A DNA stretch of 64,000 nt from Streptomyces sp. T12 (lineage in GTDB: Bacteria; Actinomycetota; Actinomycetes; Streptomycetales; Streptomycetaceae). The stretch is from contig NZ_CP117866.1 of NCBI RefSeq assembly GCF_028736035.1, forward strand, positions 7,977,001 to 8,041,000, written 5' to 3'. A model generated the notes under the pieces. That model was not told where the DNA came from and made no database searches. It saw nothing but the letters and a program-made list of their open reading frames with translations. The translations under genes were made by a program, and so were the position numbers. Shown here one piece after another: positions 16,941 to 27,217 of this stretch; within the stretch, counting starts at the first letter, position 1, and each line of letters starts with the position of its first letter.

Positions 16941-17540
16941 TCAGGCGGAGGGGCGGTCAAGGAGGCGGACGGCGAAGTCGATCGCGCGGTCGGCCCGCTT
17001 CCGGTCCCCGGAGACGAGGAGGTCGAGCTGGAGGCCCCGCACCTGGGCGAGCAGGAGGGTGGCCAGGGCGGCGCTGTCCTCGGGAGGCCAGCCGTCCCGA
17101 GCGAGGCGGTCGGTCAGGATGGCGATCCAGTCCTCGACGATCGACTGTGCGAGGTCCCGGTCCCTGTCGGGCTTCCAGCCGTGGTGACCGACAAGTTCGA
17201 AGAGCAGCAGGAACTGCCGCTGCTGCTTCGGTTCGCACAGCCGCTTCCACACGGCTTTGACGAGGTCGGCCGTCGAGCGTGCTTCGCTGAACTCCGTGTC
17301 CGAGGCCAGCCGCGTGGCCAGGTCCGTTCGGATGTTCTCCAGGACGGCCATGATCAGCTCGTCCTTCGAGGAGAAGTGTCGCAGCAGCGTCGCATGCGTG
17401 ACCCCGAGCGCCTGGGCCACCGGCCGCAAGGACAGGTCGGTGACGCCGTGATCGAGGACGTACTCGGTCGCCGCGGCCAGCAGCTCCGGGCGCCGGTGCT
17501 GGAAACGCAGGCTGCGTCCGTCGACACGGGGAGAACTCAT
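16941..17540 (-). CDS. TetR-family transcriptional regulator
   Basis: Protein of 199 residues. The N-terminal helix-turn-helix reads LLAAATEYVLDHGVTDLSLR followed by PVAQALGVTHATLLRHFSSK (about 19–60). The remainder is a ligand-binding helical domain of ordinary length. The start ATG at 17540 is 121 bp from the divergent serine-hydrolase gene. A 31-bp imperfect palindrome (17580–17610) between the two is the likely operator, so it probably represses itself and the hydrolase gene. It is intact, unlike the pseudogenes on either side. Confidence 0.92.
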   Translation of the reverse strand: MSSPRVDGRSLRFQHRRPELLAAATEYVLDHGVTDLSLRPVAQALGVTHATLLRHFSSKDELIMAVLENIRTDLATRLASDTEFSEARSTADLVKAVWKRLCEPKQQRQFLLLFELVGHHGWKPDRDRDLAQSIVEDWIAILTDRLARDGWPPEDSAALATLLLAQVRGLQLDLLVSGDRKRADRAIDFAVRLLDRPSA

Positions 17541-17579
17541 CGCGACCTTCTCTCGCTCGGCGCGAACGGAAAGTTGAGC

Positions 17580-17610
17580 GTACCACTTGGTTGTCCTAAC
17601 CGACTGGTAC
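17580..17610. promoter_or_regulatory. candidate TetR operator
   Basis: A 31-bp inverted repeat with ends GTACCA / TGGTAC and inner arms TTGGTT / AACC, with two mismatch pairs around a short centre. It lies between divergent tetR and serine-hydrolase starts. Confidence 0.7.
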
Positions 17611-17661
17611 TGCTACTTTTCCTCTACCCCGCCTCGGGCCTTCATCGACTGAAGGACGACC

Positions 17662-18819
17662 ATGACTGATCAGCAGAGCTTGACCATGGCTGACCTCGGC
17701 CTCTTCACCGGCGCGCCGCAGCACGACCACTTCTGCCGGATGAAGGACCTCCTCAGCGCCCGCGAGATGGCCCCGGCCGCGCAGCCGTACGTCTGGCCGG
17801 AGGGGGAGGCGATCGACCTGCCGGAGACATACGTCTTCGACGGCGCCCCACGGTCGAGCAAGGAGTTCCTGGCCGACACGGACACCGCGGCCCTGCTCGT
17901 GCTCGTCGACGGAGTCGTGCGGCACGAGAGCTACTTCCTGACCGGCGGACCGGACGTGCAGTGGCTGTCCATGTCGGTGGCCAAGAGCTTCGTCTCCGCG
18001 CTCGTCGGCATCGCGGTCGCCGAGGGACACATCGCCGGCATCGACGAGCCGATCAGCTCCTACGTGCCGGTGCAGCCGGGCTCCGCGTACGACGGCGTCT
18101 CCATCAAGGACGTACTCCAGATGTCCTCCGGCGCCCGCTGGAACGAGGACTACAGCGACATGTCCTCCGACATCTTCCAGCTCAGCGCCGCCACGATGGG
18201 CATCGGCGGCACCCTCGACGACTTCGTCGCCCGCATGGTGCGCGAGAGCGAGCCCGCCACCGTCTGCCGTTACAACTCCGGCGAGACCCAGGTGCTGGGT
18301 GCCCTGGTGGCCCGGGCAACCGGCCGCTCGGTCGCCGAGTACATGCGGGAGAAGCTGTGTGAGCCGCTCGGCATGACGTCCGCGGGCTACTGGCTGCTCG
18401 ACCCCGCCGGGACGGAGTTCGCCTTCGGCGGGCTCAATCTGACCGCCCGCGACTACGCCAGGATCGGCGAGCTGTACCGGGGCGGCGGCAGGTGGCAGGG
18501 GCGGCAGATCGTGCCGGCCGAGTGGGTGCGCGACTCGGTCACCGTGACCGCGCCGCACCTGAAGCCCGGACGGCCCGTGGTCGGCGGGCACCACCTCGGC
18601 CTGGGCTACGGCTACCAGTGGTGGCTCCCCGACGGAGACTGCGGGGAGTTCACCGCGATCGGCGTGTACAACCAGTTCGTATACGTCGACCAGGCCGCCC
18701 GCACCACCATCGTGAAGCTGTCCGCCAACCGCCGGTACGGGACCTCCAGCGAGGAGTCCACCAACCGCGAGATGGAGACCATCGCCTTCCTGCGCGCGAT
18801 CGCCCGGCACGACCACTGA
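17662..18819 (+). CDS. serine hydrolase, class C beta-lactamase-like family
   Basis: Cytoplasmic protein of 385 residues with no signal peptide. The active-site SxxK is S105–K108 (WLSMSVAKSF). The second motif is in CRYNSGETQVLG, and a His/Gly-rich GGHHLGLGYGYQWW stretch lies near 312–325. This resembles the 6-aminohexanoate-dimer hydrolase / esterase branch (NylB-like) rather than true beta-lactamases, which are exported. GAAGGA precedes ATG 17662. It sits between fatty-acyl pseudogenes and is probably controlled by the adjacent TetR. A role as an esterase or amidase feeding acyl-CoA metabolism is plausible but not shown. Confidence 0.85.
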   Translation: MTDQQSLTMADLGLFTGAPQHDHFCRMKDLLSAREMAPAAQPYVWPEGEAIDLPETYVFDGAPRSSKEFLADTDTAALLVLVDGVVRHESYFLTGGPDVQWLSMSVAKSFVSALVGIAVAEGHIAGIDEPISSYVPVQPGSAYDGVSIKDVLQMSSGARWNEDYSDMSSDIFQLSAATMGIGGTLDDFVARMVRESEPATVCRYNSGETQVLGALVARATGRSVAEYMREKLCEPLGMTSAGYWLLDPAGTEFAFGGLNLTARDYARIGELYRGGGRWQGRQIVPAEWVRDSVTVTAPHLKPGRPVVGGHHLGLGYGYQWWLPDGDCGEFTAIGVYNQFVYVDQAARTTIVKLSANRRYGTSSEESTNREMETIAFLRAIARHDH

Positions 18820-18945
18820 CCCCGGCACCGGCCGACCGCGGGCACGAGCAGGACCCGGGCCGGGCGCGGGCACGACACCGCACGCGAGAGCCGGCCCATC
18901 GAACCGCGGCCCGCGAAAGCCGGGCCGCCCTCACCAGGACGTGTG

Positions 18946-20485
<1,540 letters not shown>

Positions 20486-20697
20486 CGCTGTGGCTCTCTC
20501 CGCCGCACACCTGCCGCGCGCGGACCATGCGCCCTACGGGCACCCTCTGCACCCTCTGCACCTTTTCCACCGAGCCGGAGCGCGCCCGGCCCGCGTGGGG
20601 AGAGCGGAAGGCTGCGCTCGCCGTCCACCAGTTCCGGCATCTGCGCTTGCAGGAACGCCCTGCTCCGCCTGCCCCGGATCAGCGTGGCCCCGGACAT

Positions 20698-20730
20698 CCC
20701 CCGGTACCGGGGGCATCTCCCGGTACCGGG
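20698..20730. repeat. paired GGTACC-centred palindromes
   Basis: A perfect 16-bp palindrome CCCCCGGTACCGGGGG (20698–20713) is followed five bases later by CCCGGTACCGGG (20719–20730). It lies downstream of the acyl-CoA synthetase pseudogene. Confidence 0.85.
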
Positions 20731-20874
20731 GCCACGCGGCGAATCCTCAGGACCCGGGCACGGCGTGTGACCGTGCCTTGCCGTGGCCCAAGTGTTCGCA
20801 ACCGCTGGATGGGCGGCGCCACCGAAGACGGCCGCGGGGCACAGCCCGGGGCAACCCCCGACCGTGCGGCGGGT

Positions 20875-21187
20875 GGCAGCTGGTCCGCCCGGGGCACCTA
20901 CCGCGCCATCATCAACACCTTCAAGTCCAACAACCAAGCGGGGCGGCTACGAGAAGATGCGCTGCCGGCACTCTCGGCACGGCGATGCGAAGAACGCGTT
21001 CAAGGTTTTCAACCTCAGCCCCTACCGCGCCTATTCGCTGACGACGACGGACAACTGCCTGACCAGTTCGGTGGGAGCCTTCAAGACGTACTCGACGGAA
21101 TTCAGGCACCTCCCCAGCGGGAAGTACACCCGCCCCAACGACTACTACGACCACGACCTGAAGGGCTGGACGACAGTCAGGCTCTGA
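20875..21187 (+). pseudogene. possible remnant of a small unidentified protein
   Basis: One frame reads GGSWSARGTYRAIINTFKSN to about 20935. A second continues NAFKVFNLSPYRAYSLTTTD, VGAFKTYSTEFRHLPSGKYT and DYYDHDLKGWTTVRL to a stop at 21187. Residue composition (Tyr, Asn, Thr, Phe) and lower GC look protein-like and unlike the surroundings. A frame change near 20935–20945 joins the pieces. No family was recognised. Confidence 0.3.
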
Positions 21188-21766
21188 GGCCGCTCCAAGG
21201 TGTCCGGGATTCGCTCCGCCCAGCGGATCCCGACACCGGACCGGCTCCGCACCATCGCCCCGACCAGTCCATTGCCCTCGGTGTCCGGCCCTGGATCGGC
21301 TCTTGCCCACCTCGCTCACCTGCCGGCGGACGAGGGCCACCAGGGCGTAGGCAGCACAGCCCGTCACCCTTCCCGAGGCCGATGGGCCCGGCTCTACGTC
21401 GGTCTGCGTCGGCAGCGGGAGGCCCCGCGCGAGTGGGCGGCGGTGTGCAGCGTCCCCCGCTGGATCGAACGGGGCCGTTTCAACTACGGGCGTCAGCCTG
21501 TCGGTTCGGCCCGCCCTGCGCACAGTGTGCTTGCACCACGACAGACGTCCACCGGCGACGCTTCCCCCACCGCAAGGATCTTGAAGCAACCCGTAACCCG
21601 GTGAACGGTCCGGGGTTGGTAGCGGTGGGGGGCCAGCTGCCCGTGTGCGGTCCCCAGTGCCCAGTTCCCCGGAGCTTCGAGTCGACGCTCGCGGGGCTTC
21701 GTATGTCGGGTGGGGCGAGGATGCGAGAGACCTGCTCGCCCCTGGACAGCGGGAGGACAGGGAGCC

Positions 21767-23410
21767 ATGGCCGTGACCGAATCTTTGCGCGGGGGGACAT
21801 CCGAGTCGACGGAGGCGCGTGCCGTGCACGAGGGCATCCTGCGGCGGCAGTCGGCGCGCGAGTCGGCCGCGCGCACCTACGCGCGTGCCCTGCCGATCGT
21901 GCCCGTACGGGCACGTGGCCTGACCATCGAGGGGGCGGACGGCCGCCGCTACCTGGACTGCCTCTCCGGCGCCGGGACGCTGGCGCTCGGACACAATCAC
22001 CCCGTGGTCCTGGAGGCCATCCGCAAGGTTCTCGACTCGGGCGCACCCTTGCACGTCCTCGACCTGGCGACCCCCGTCAAGGACGCCTTCATCACCGAGC
22101 TGTTCCACACTCTGCCGCCCGGTCTCGCTGACCGCGCGCGCGTGCAGTTCTGCGGACCGGCCGGCACCGACGCGGTGGAGGCCGCCTTCAAGCTCGTCCG
22201 TGCCGCGACCGGACGCACAGGAATCCTCGCTTTCAGCGGCGCCTACCACGGGATGACCGCCGGAGCGCTCGAAGCATCCGGGGGCGCCTTCGACGTACGG
22301 GTCGCCCGCCTGCCCTACCCGCAGGACTACCGCTGCCCCTTCGGTATCGGCGGCGAACGCGGCGCCGAACTCGCCGCCCGCTGGACCGAATCCGTCCTCG
22401 ACGACCCCAAGTCGGGCGTGCCGCACCCCGCCGGGATGATCCTCGAACCCGTCCAGGGCGAGGGCGGAGTGATCCCCGCGCCGGAAGGGTGGATGCGGCG
22501 CATGCGGCAGATCACGGCCGACCGTGCCATCCCACTGATCGCTGACGAGGTCCAGACGGGGGTCGGCCGCACCGGCTCCTTCTGGGCGGTGGAGCACAGT
22601 GGCGTCACCCCCGACGTGATGGTCCTCTCCAAGGCCATCGGGGGCAGCCTGCCCCTTGCGGTCATCGTCTATCGCGACGACCTCGACGCCTGGCAACCCG
22701 GCGCCCACGCCGGCACGTTCCGCGGCAACCAGCTCGCCATGGCCGCCGGCACGGCGACGCTCGCCTACGTCCGCGAGAACGGCCTCGCCGAGCGGGCGGC
22801 CGAACTGGGCTCGCGCATGTTGCACCAACTCCAGCGACTCGCCGGGGAGTTCGCGTGCATAGGAGACGTGCGGGGGAGGGGCTTGATGATCGGGGTCGAG
22901 GTGGTGGAGCCAGAGCCCGATTCCGAGCACGGCGAGGGACTGTCGGCGCCCCTGGCGGCGATTGACGGGGCCGGAGTTGAGTGTGTTCCTGGGCAGGTCG
23001 AGTCGGATGCTTCGCCCGACATCGGTTGGCCCGGAGGTGGTGGGGCGGGCGTGCTGGTGGGCCTCGACCCTTCCCGGAGCGCAGGTGGCTCCTCGGCGGG
23101 CGCCAACCCCACTGGTCGAGTAGCAGCCGCGGCGGCAGCGCAGACCTCGGATCGCCCCCCTCGCCCCGCCGCCCCTCCACTCGCGGCCGCCATCCAGCGG
23201 GAGTGCCTGCGACGTGGCCTGATCGTCGAACTCGGCGGCCGCCACGCCAGCGTCGTACGCCTGCTTCCACCCCTGACCATCAGCGACGAGCAGGCGGCCG
23301 CAGTACTGGACCGACTCTCCGACGCGGTGGCCGCGGTGTCCCACAGCCACACCCATGACGACGCGTTCGGTGCGGACCGGATGCACCAGCCGTCCCCGGG
23401 CCCCAGGTGA
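21767..23410 (+). CDS. diaminobutyrate–2-oxoglutarate-type aminotransferase (siderophore locus)
   Basis: Class III PLP aminotransferase of 547 residues. The PLP lysine is K289 in MVLSKAIGGSLPLAV, and the phosphate/cofactor region is FCGPAGTDAVEAAFKL. It resembles RhbA/DABA aminotransferases that make 2,4-diaminobutyrate from aspartate semialdehyde for diamine-based siderophores. Residues about 382–469 are a Gly/Ala/Ser/Pro-rich insertion between RGLMIGVEVVEPEP and PPLAAAIQRECLRRG, where relatives are contiguous; typical length is about 450. It is first in a same-strand run with the IucA/IucC synthetase and an acetyltransferase. ATG at 21767 has a strong purine-rich site upstream. Confidence 0.88.
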   Translation: MAVTESLRGGTSESTEARAVHEGILRRQSARESAARTYARALPIVPVRARGLTIEGADGRRYLDCLSGAGTLALGHNHPVVLEAIRKVLDSGAPLHVLDLATPVKDAFITELFHTLPPGLADRARVQFCGPAGTDAVEAAFKLVRAATGRTGILAFSGAYHGMTAGALEASGGAFDVRVARLPYPQDYRCPFGIGGERGAELAARWTESVLDDPKSGVPHPAGMILEPVQGEGGVIPAPEGWMRRMRQITADRAIPLIADEVQTGVGRTGSFWAVEHSGVTPDVMVLSKAIGGSLPLAVIVYRDDLDAWQPGAHAGTFRGNQLAMAAGTATLAYVRENGLAERAAELGSRMLHQLQRLAGEFACIGDVRGRGLMIGVEVVEPEPDSEHGEGLSAPLAAIDGAGVECVPGQVESDASPDIGWPGGGGAGVLVGLDPSRSAGGSSAGANPTGRVAAAAAAQTSDRPPRPAAPPLAAAIQRECLRRGLIVELGGRHASVVRLLPPLTISDEQAAAVLDRLSDAVAAVSHSHTHDDAFGADRMHQPSPGPR

Positions 23411-23735
23411 CACGGCGACCTTACCGACCGGGCGGGGTAGCGCTGCGACCGATGGGGTGCGCCAGTACGCACTCCGCCCGGAGCCGTCGCGTCGGCGTCC
23501 GTCGACCGACCGACTCCTGGGCAACAGCTCACCTTCGCACGACATACCACGCCCCATCGGAACCTCGCCTCCCCTAGAAACCACCGCCCACCGAAACCAC
23601 CGCCAACCGAAGCAGCTTCCAACTGCCCTCCTCCCACCCCCATTCGAAGCGCGGGTCCCTCAAGCCCTCGCCCACCCTCACCGCAGCACGGCGGCCGTCG
23701 CCGCATGCGTCAGAACCAGCTCAAGAGGACCAGCC
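23411..23735. other. gap between aminotransferase and siderophore synthetase genes
   Basis: 325 bp, C-rich on the plus strand. The synthetase frame stays open back into the aminotransferase gene, but the translation is Pro/Arg/His-rich and unconserved, so it is treated as untranslated. It contains the AGAGGAC ribosome site for TTG 23736. No promoter motif stands out. Confidence 0.5.
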
Positions 23736-26234
23736 TTGACCACGACCCCCGCACCCGACGGCCGCCCCGACACTCGCGCGCGATGCTCCGCCGACCCAGA
23801 CCTGTCCCAGCAGGAGCCGCTTGCGCCTCGGAGGGTGTTGGCTCCTCGCGGGCAGGGGCTTGTTCCCGCCCAGGCAGGCACTTCCTGGCAGGAGGGAGGC
23901 ACGCGACAGGGAGGCGACGCACCTCAGGAAGGCGACGCACCTGGACGGGACGCGCCGCAGGAACCGGCGTCGGCGCGTGCGCCGAGGCAGGGAGGCGCCC
24001 CTGACATTGAGCGGCTGCCCGGTGCCGCCGCCTCAGACCTCTTGGAGCACCCCGACCCACACACCGCAGCCCAGGCCGCAGCCGTCGAGAACCTGCTCCG
24101 CTGCTGGGTCCGCGAGACCAACGTCCCGGCACCAGCCAACGGGATCCTCCGCATCCCCTTGCCCGCCACAGGTACGGCCCTGCTGATCCCGGTCCACTAC
24201 TGGTCCCCGACGGGATGGCACCGCTTCGGCCTCCCACACCTGGCCGACGTCCCAGCTCAGTCCCCGCCGACTGACGCGGTCACCCTTGCTGCCCTACTCA
24301 CCAGAGAGGTGCTAGCGGGAAGTAACCCTGCCGCCATGGCTACGGCCGCCGCCTCGACGGCCGGGAGCAGCACCTCGACGACCACTGGGCGTGTAGCGGC
24401 TCGCCCGATTCCCGCGGGGGTTCACCCTTCGCCGGCGTCCGATACGTCGACTGCCTCGACTGACGCGACGCGACCTTTCCGAGCCGCGACTGCTCCTCGC
24501 CCAGAGGCGCCCCCAGGCTCCGTGCCCGCAGTCTTCTCTGTCTCCGAGGCTTCCTGCTCCGACCCTCTGACCGGCGCCGACCCTTCCTCCACTGGTTGTG
24601 GCCCCGTCTCCTCCACGGTGCCTGACTCCGCTGCCGCCGCCTCCTCCACCTCTGGCCCGGCCTCCTCCTGCGTCCCTGGACCCTCCGTCTCCGCTCCTGC
24701 CGCCGTATCCCCAACCCCCGCCGCTCCGAGGCCCGCAGCCCCGACCATCCCCGTAATCTCCGCGGACACTGACCTCGTCGCCCGCGTCGCCGACTCCGTC
24801 CGACGAACCGTCACCTTTATCAGCGAGCGCCGTGCTCACCCCGCCGACGGCCCTGACATCTTCCTCGCGGCCGAGCAGGCGCTCACTCTCGGACACCCAC
24901 TCCACCCGACGCCGAAGAGCCGCGAGGGTCTCACCGAGGCCGAAGCGCCGCTGTATTCGCCCGAGTTGCGCGGATCCTTCGCGTTGCACTGGTTGGCTGT
25001 CGCCCCTTCCCTGCTCGCCACTGACTCGGCATGGACCGAGCGCGGCCGTATCATCTCCGCGGCCCAGCTCATGGTCCGCCTGGCCGGGCCTGAGTTGTCG
25101 TTGCCGGACGGGTACGTGGCCCTGCCTATGCACCCCTGGCAACTGCGCGAGATCCAGCACCGCCCCGAGACCGAGGTCCTGCTCGATGCCGGACTGCTCC
25201 GTGTCCTCGGCGCCCACGGCGCCCCTTGGCATCCCACCTCCTCCGTAAGAACCGTCCACAGATCTGATGCCACCGCCATGCTCAAACTCTCGCTGGGCCT
25301 GCGCATCACCAACTCCCGCCGTGAGAACCTCCGGAAGGAACTGCACCGTGGCGTCGAGGTCCACCGACTCCTGCGCAGCGGCCTCTCGACGCGGTGGCAC
25401 GCCGCGCACCCGGGATTCGACATCGTTCGCGATCCGGCATGGCTCGCCGTGGACGGGCCGGACGGCGTCCCCGTAACCGGCTGCGACGTGATGATCCGGC
25501 ACAACCCGTTCAGGTCTTCCGACGATGTGTCCTGCGTTGCCGGACTCGTTTCACACCGACCTCACGCACTGTCCGGTACCGCCGCGGGCCATCACCCGTG
25601 GGACATGGCGCCCTCGCGGTCCCGGCTGGCCGAGCTCGTCACGCGTCTCGCTGATCGAACAGGCCGCCCCCTTGGGGCCGTTGTCGCCGAGTGGTTCCTG
25701 CGCTACCTCGAACAGGTCGTCCGCCCCGTGCTGTGGCTCGATGCCGAGGCGGGAATCGCTCTGGAAGCACACCAGCAGAACACGCTGGTCCTGCTGGACG
25801 GTGACGGCTGGCCTTCGGGCGGCCGTTACCGAGACAACCAGGGCTACTACTTCCGTGAGTCCCGGCGCGCTGCACTCGATGCGCGGCTGCCCGGCATCGG
25901 TGAGCACAGCGACACCTTCGTCTCGGACGAGGTCGCCGACGAACGCTTCGCCTACTACCTCGCGATCAACAACGTGCTCGGTCTCATCGGAGCGTTCGGC
26001 TCGCAGCGTCTCGCGGACGAACAGCTACTGCTCGCAGCCTTCCGCCGCTTCCTCGGCGAGGTGGCCTCCGGTGCAGCTCGGCTGCGCACATCACTGCCTG
26101 CCCATCTGCTCGACTCACCTGTCCTGCGCTGTAAGGCCAACCTGCTGACCCGGCTGCACGGCCTCGACGAACTCGTCGGCCCGGTCGACACCCAGTCCGT
26201 GTACGTCACCATCGCCAACCCCCTGCATTCCTGA
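23736..26234 (+). CDS. IucA/IucC-family NRPS-independent siderophore synthetase
   Basis: Condenses a carboxylate (typically citrate, succinate or its half-amide) with an amine or hydroxylamine through an acyl-adenylate. Key motifs are GHPLHPTPKSR (386–396, ATP-binding HPxHPxxK), KLSLGLRITNSRRENLRKEL, and E677–N682 (EAHQQN) with GYYFRESRRAA in the FhuF-like C-terminal part. It has 832 residues against about 600 normally. The excess is a disordered head (1–90) and a Ser/Thr/Ala/Pro insertion at about 193–342 between the N-terminal strand domain and DTDLVARVADSVRRT. The TTG start has AGAGGA upstream; an ATG at 23355 would overlap the previous gene. No signal peptide. Confidence 0.88.
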   Translation: MTTTPAPDGRPDTRARCSADPDLSQQEPLAPRRVLAPRGQGLVPAQAGTSWQEGGTRQGGDAPQEGDAPGRDAPQEPASARAPRQGGAPDIERLPGAAASDLLEHPDPHTAAQAAAVENLLRCWVRETNVPAPANGILRIPLPATGTALLIPVHYWSPTGWHRFGLPHLADVPAQSPPTDAVTLAALLTREVLAGSNPAAMATAAASTAGSSTSTTTGRVAARPIPAGVHPSPASDTSTASTDATRPFRAATAPRPEAPPGSVPAVFSVSEASCSDPLTGADPSSTGCGPVSSTVPDSAAAASSTSGPASSCVPGPSVSAPAAVSPTPAAPRPAAPTIPVISADTDLVARVADSVRRTVTFISERRAHPADGPDIFLAAEQALTLGHPLHPTPKSREGLTEAEAPLYSPELRGSFALHWLAVAPSLLATDSAWTERGRIISAAQLMVRLAGPELSLPDGYVALPMHPWQLREIQHRPETEVLLDAGLLRVLGAHGAPWHPTSSVRTVHRSDATAMLKLSLGLRITNSRRENLRKELHRGVEVHRLLRSGLSTRWHAAHPGFDIVRDPAWLAVDGPDGVPVTGCDVMIRHNPFRSSDDVSCVAGLVSHRPHALSGTAAGHHPWDMAPSRSRLAELVTRLADRTGRPLGAVVAEWFLRYLEQVVRPVLWLDAEAGIALEAHQQNTLVLLDGDGWPSGGRYRDNQGYYFRESRRAALDARLPGIGEHSDTFVSDEVADERFAYYLAINNVLGLIGAFGSQRLADEQLLLAAFRRFLGEVASGAARLRTSLPAHLLDSPVLRCKANLLTRLHGLDELVGPVDTQSVYVTIANPLHS

Positions 26235-26392
26235 CCATCACGGTCCGCCCTCGTCAGGTCGCCCTGCCCCTCTGCCCACGGTCGACCACCACCGATCGCC
26301 TCCTGCGCTCCTGACCATCGCCTCCGGCTCTCACCAATTCCCTTCATCCCTGAGGAACATGACCCACCCCGCCTCTTGAGAGGAGCGTCGCC

Positions 26393-27217
26393 GTGCCTCC
26401 CACCGATGCGAGTGCCAATGCCGGCATCGCCCCCGTCACCGATATCGGCACCGCCACGAGCCCTGGCGCCGGTGAGTGTCGTATCGACCCGGCTGTCGGT
26501 GCGGGCGCAGACAGTGAGGACACGCTGGACCTGCACCTGCCCGACGAACTCGTCGTGCTCTTCGCGGAGGATGCCGGAGCCGATGGGGAGCGGAGACCGG
26601 GCCCAGCAGGCATGGCCACACCTCCCTCCTTCCTCGCGATCGGCGACGATCTACTCGACCGCGTTGCCGACTGGGGGCCGGTCAGTACACCTGCAGGAGC
26701 CCTTCACCTTGTCCCCGTGCGGATCGAGCGGGATCTTTTGATCATCAGCCGGTGGATGAACGACCCCGCCGTCGCAGCGTTCTGGGGGCTCGCGGGACCC
26801 CGGAACGCGATTGAAGAGCATCTGCGGTCCCAGCTTTCCGGTGATGGACGCAGCGTCCCGTGCCTGGGCATGCTGGACGGCACGCCGATGAGCTACTGGG
26901 AGATCTACCGAGCCGACCTCGACCCGCTGGCCCGGTACTACGCGGCTCGGCCCCATGACACCGGCGTTCATCTCCTCATCGGTGCCGTCGGTGATCGCGG
27001 CCGAGGACTCGGCGGAACTCTGCTCCGAGCCGTCGCCGACCTCTTGCTCGACAAGCGGCCCGCCTGCGCTCGCATCGTCGCCGAACCCGACATTCGCAAC
27101 ACCTCTTCCGTCGCTGCTTTCCTGAGCGCCGGATTCCGGTACTCCGCCGAGGTCGACCTGCCCGCCAAGCGGGCCGCCCTCATGGTCAGAGACCGGAGCC
27201 TGCGCCGTCTGCTGTGA
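26393..27217 (+). CDS. GNAT acyltransferase, AlcB/RhbD/IucB type
   Basis: Protein of 274 residues. The first 100 are poorly conserved and acidic. The AlcB-type GNAT domain follows: LIISRWMNDPAVAAFWGLAG, YWEIYRADLDPLARYY and the acetyl-CoA loop GDRGRGLGGTLLRAV, ending SSVAAFLSAGFRY. Relatives acetylate or succinylate N-hydroxylated diamines in aerobactin, alcaligin and rhizobactin pathways. GTG at 26393 has GAGAGGAG upstream. It is the last gene of the siderophore locus; no monooxygenase, decarboxylase or transporter follows. Confidence 0.85.
   Translation: MPPTDASANAGIAPVTDIGTATSPGAGECRIDPAVGAGADSEDTLDLHLPDELVVLFAEDAGADGERRPGPAGMATPPSFLAIGDDLLDRVADWGPVSTPAGALHLVPVRIERDLLIISRWMNDPAVAAFWGLAGPRNAIEEHLRSQLSGDGRSVPCLGMLDGTPMSYWEIYRADLDPLARYYAARPHDTGVHLLIGAVGDRGRGLGGTLLRAVADLLLDKRPACARIVAEPDIRNTSSVAAFLSAGFRYSAEVDLPAKRAALMVRDRSLRRLL

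Larger units (their letters stand above)
20486..21766. other. long region without an intact gene upstream of siderophore locus
   Basis: About 1.3 kb. It holds two palindromes (20698–20730) and a possible gene remnant (20875–21187). From 21188 on, no frame on either strand gives a recognisable protein. Just before 21767 there is a GGGAGGACAGGGAG stretch serving as ribosome site. No palindromic iron box of the IdeR/DmdR type (TTAGGTnnnnnnACCTAA) was seen. Confidence 0.6.

Noticed and set aside
17580..17610. Iron box (DmdR/IdeR) because of the central TCCTAACC
   Set aside because: The symmetry is GTACCA/TGGTAC and the location between tetR and hydrolase fits a TetR operator better.
20921..23584. 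An 887-codon minus-strand frame across the aminotransferase
   Set aside because: Shadow of the PLP aminotransferase gene; composition is not protein-like.
23355..23735. Upstream extension of the IucA/IucC protein starting inside the aminotransferase gene
   Set aside because: The extra 127 residues are Pro/Arg/His-rich and unconserved, and a TTG with a good AGAGGA site gives a sensible start.
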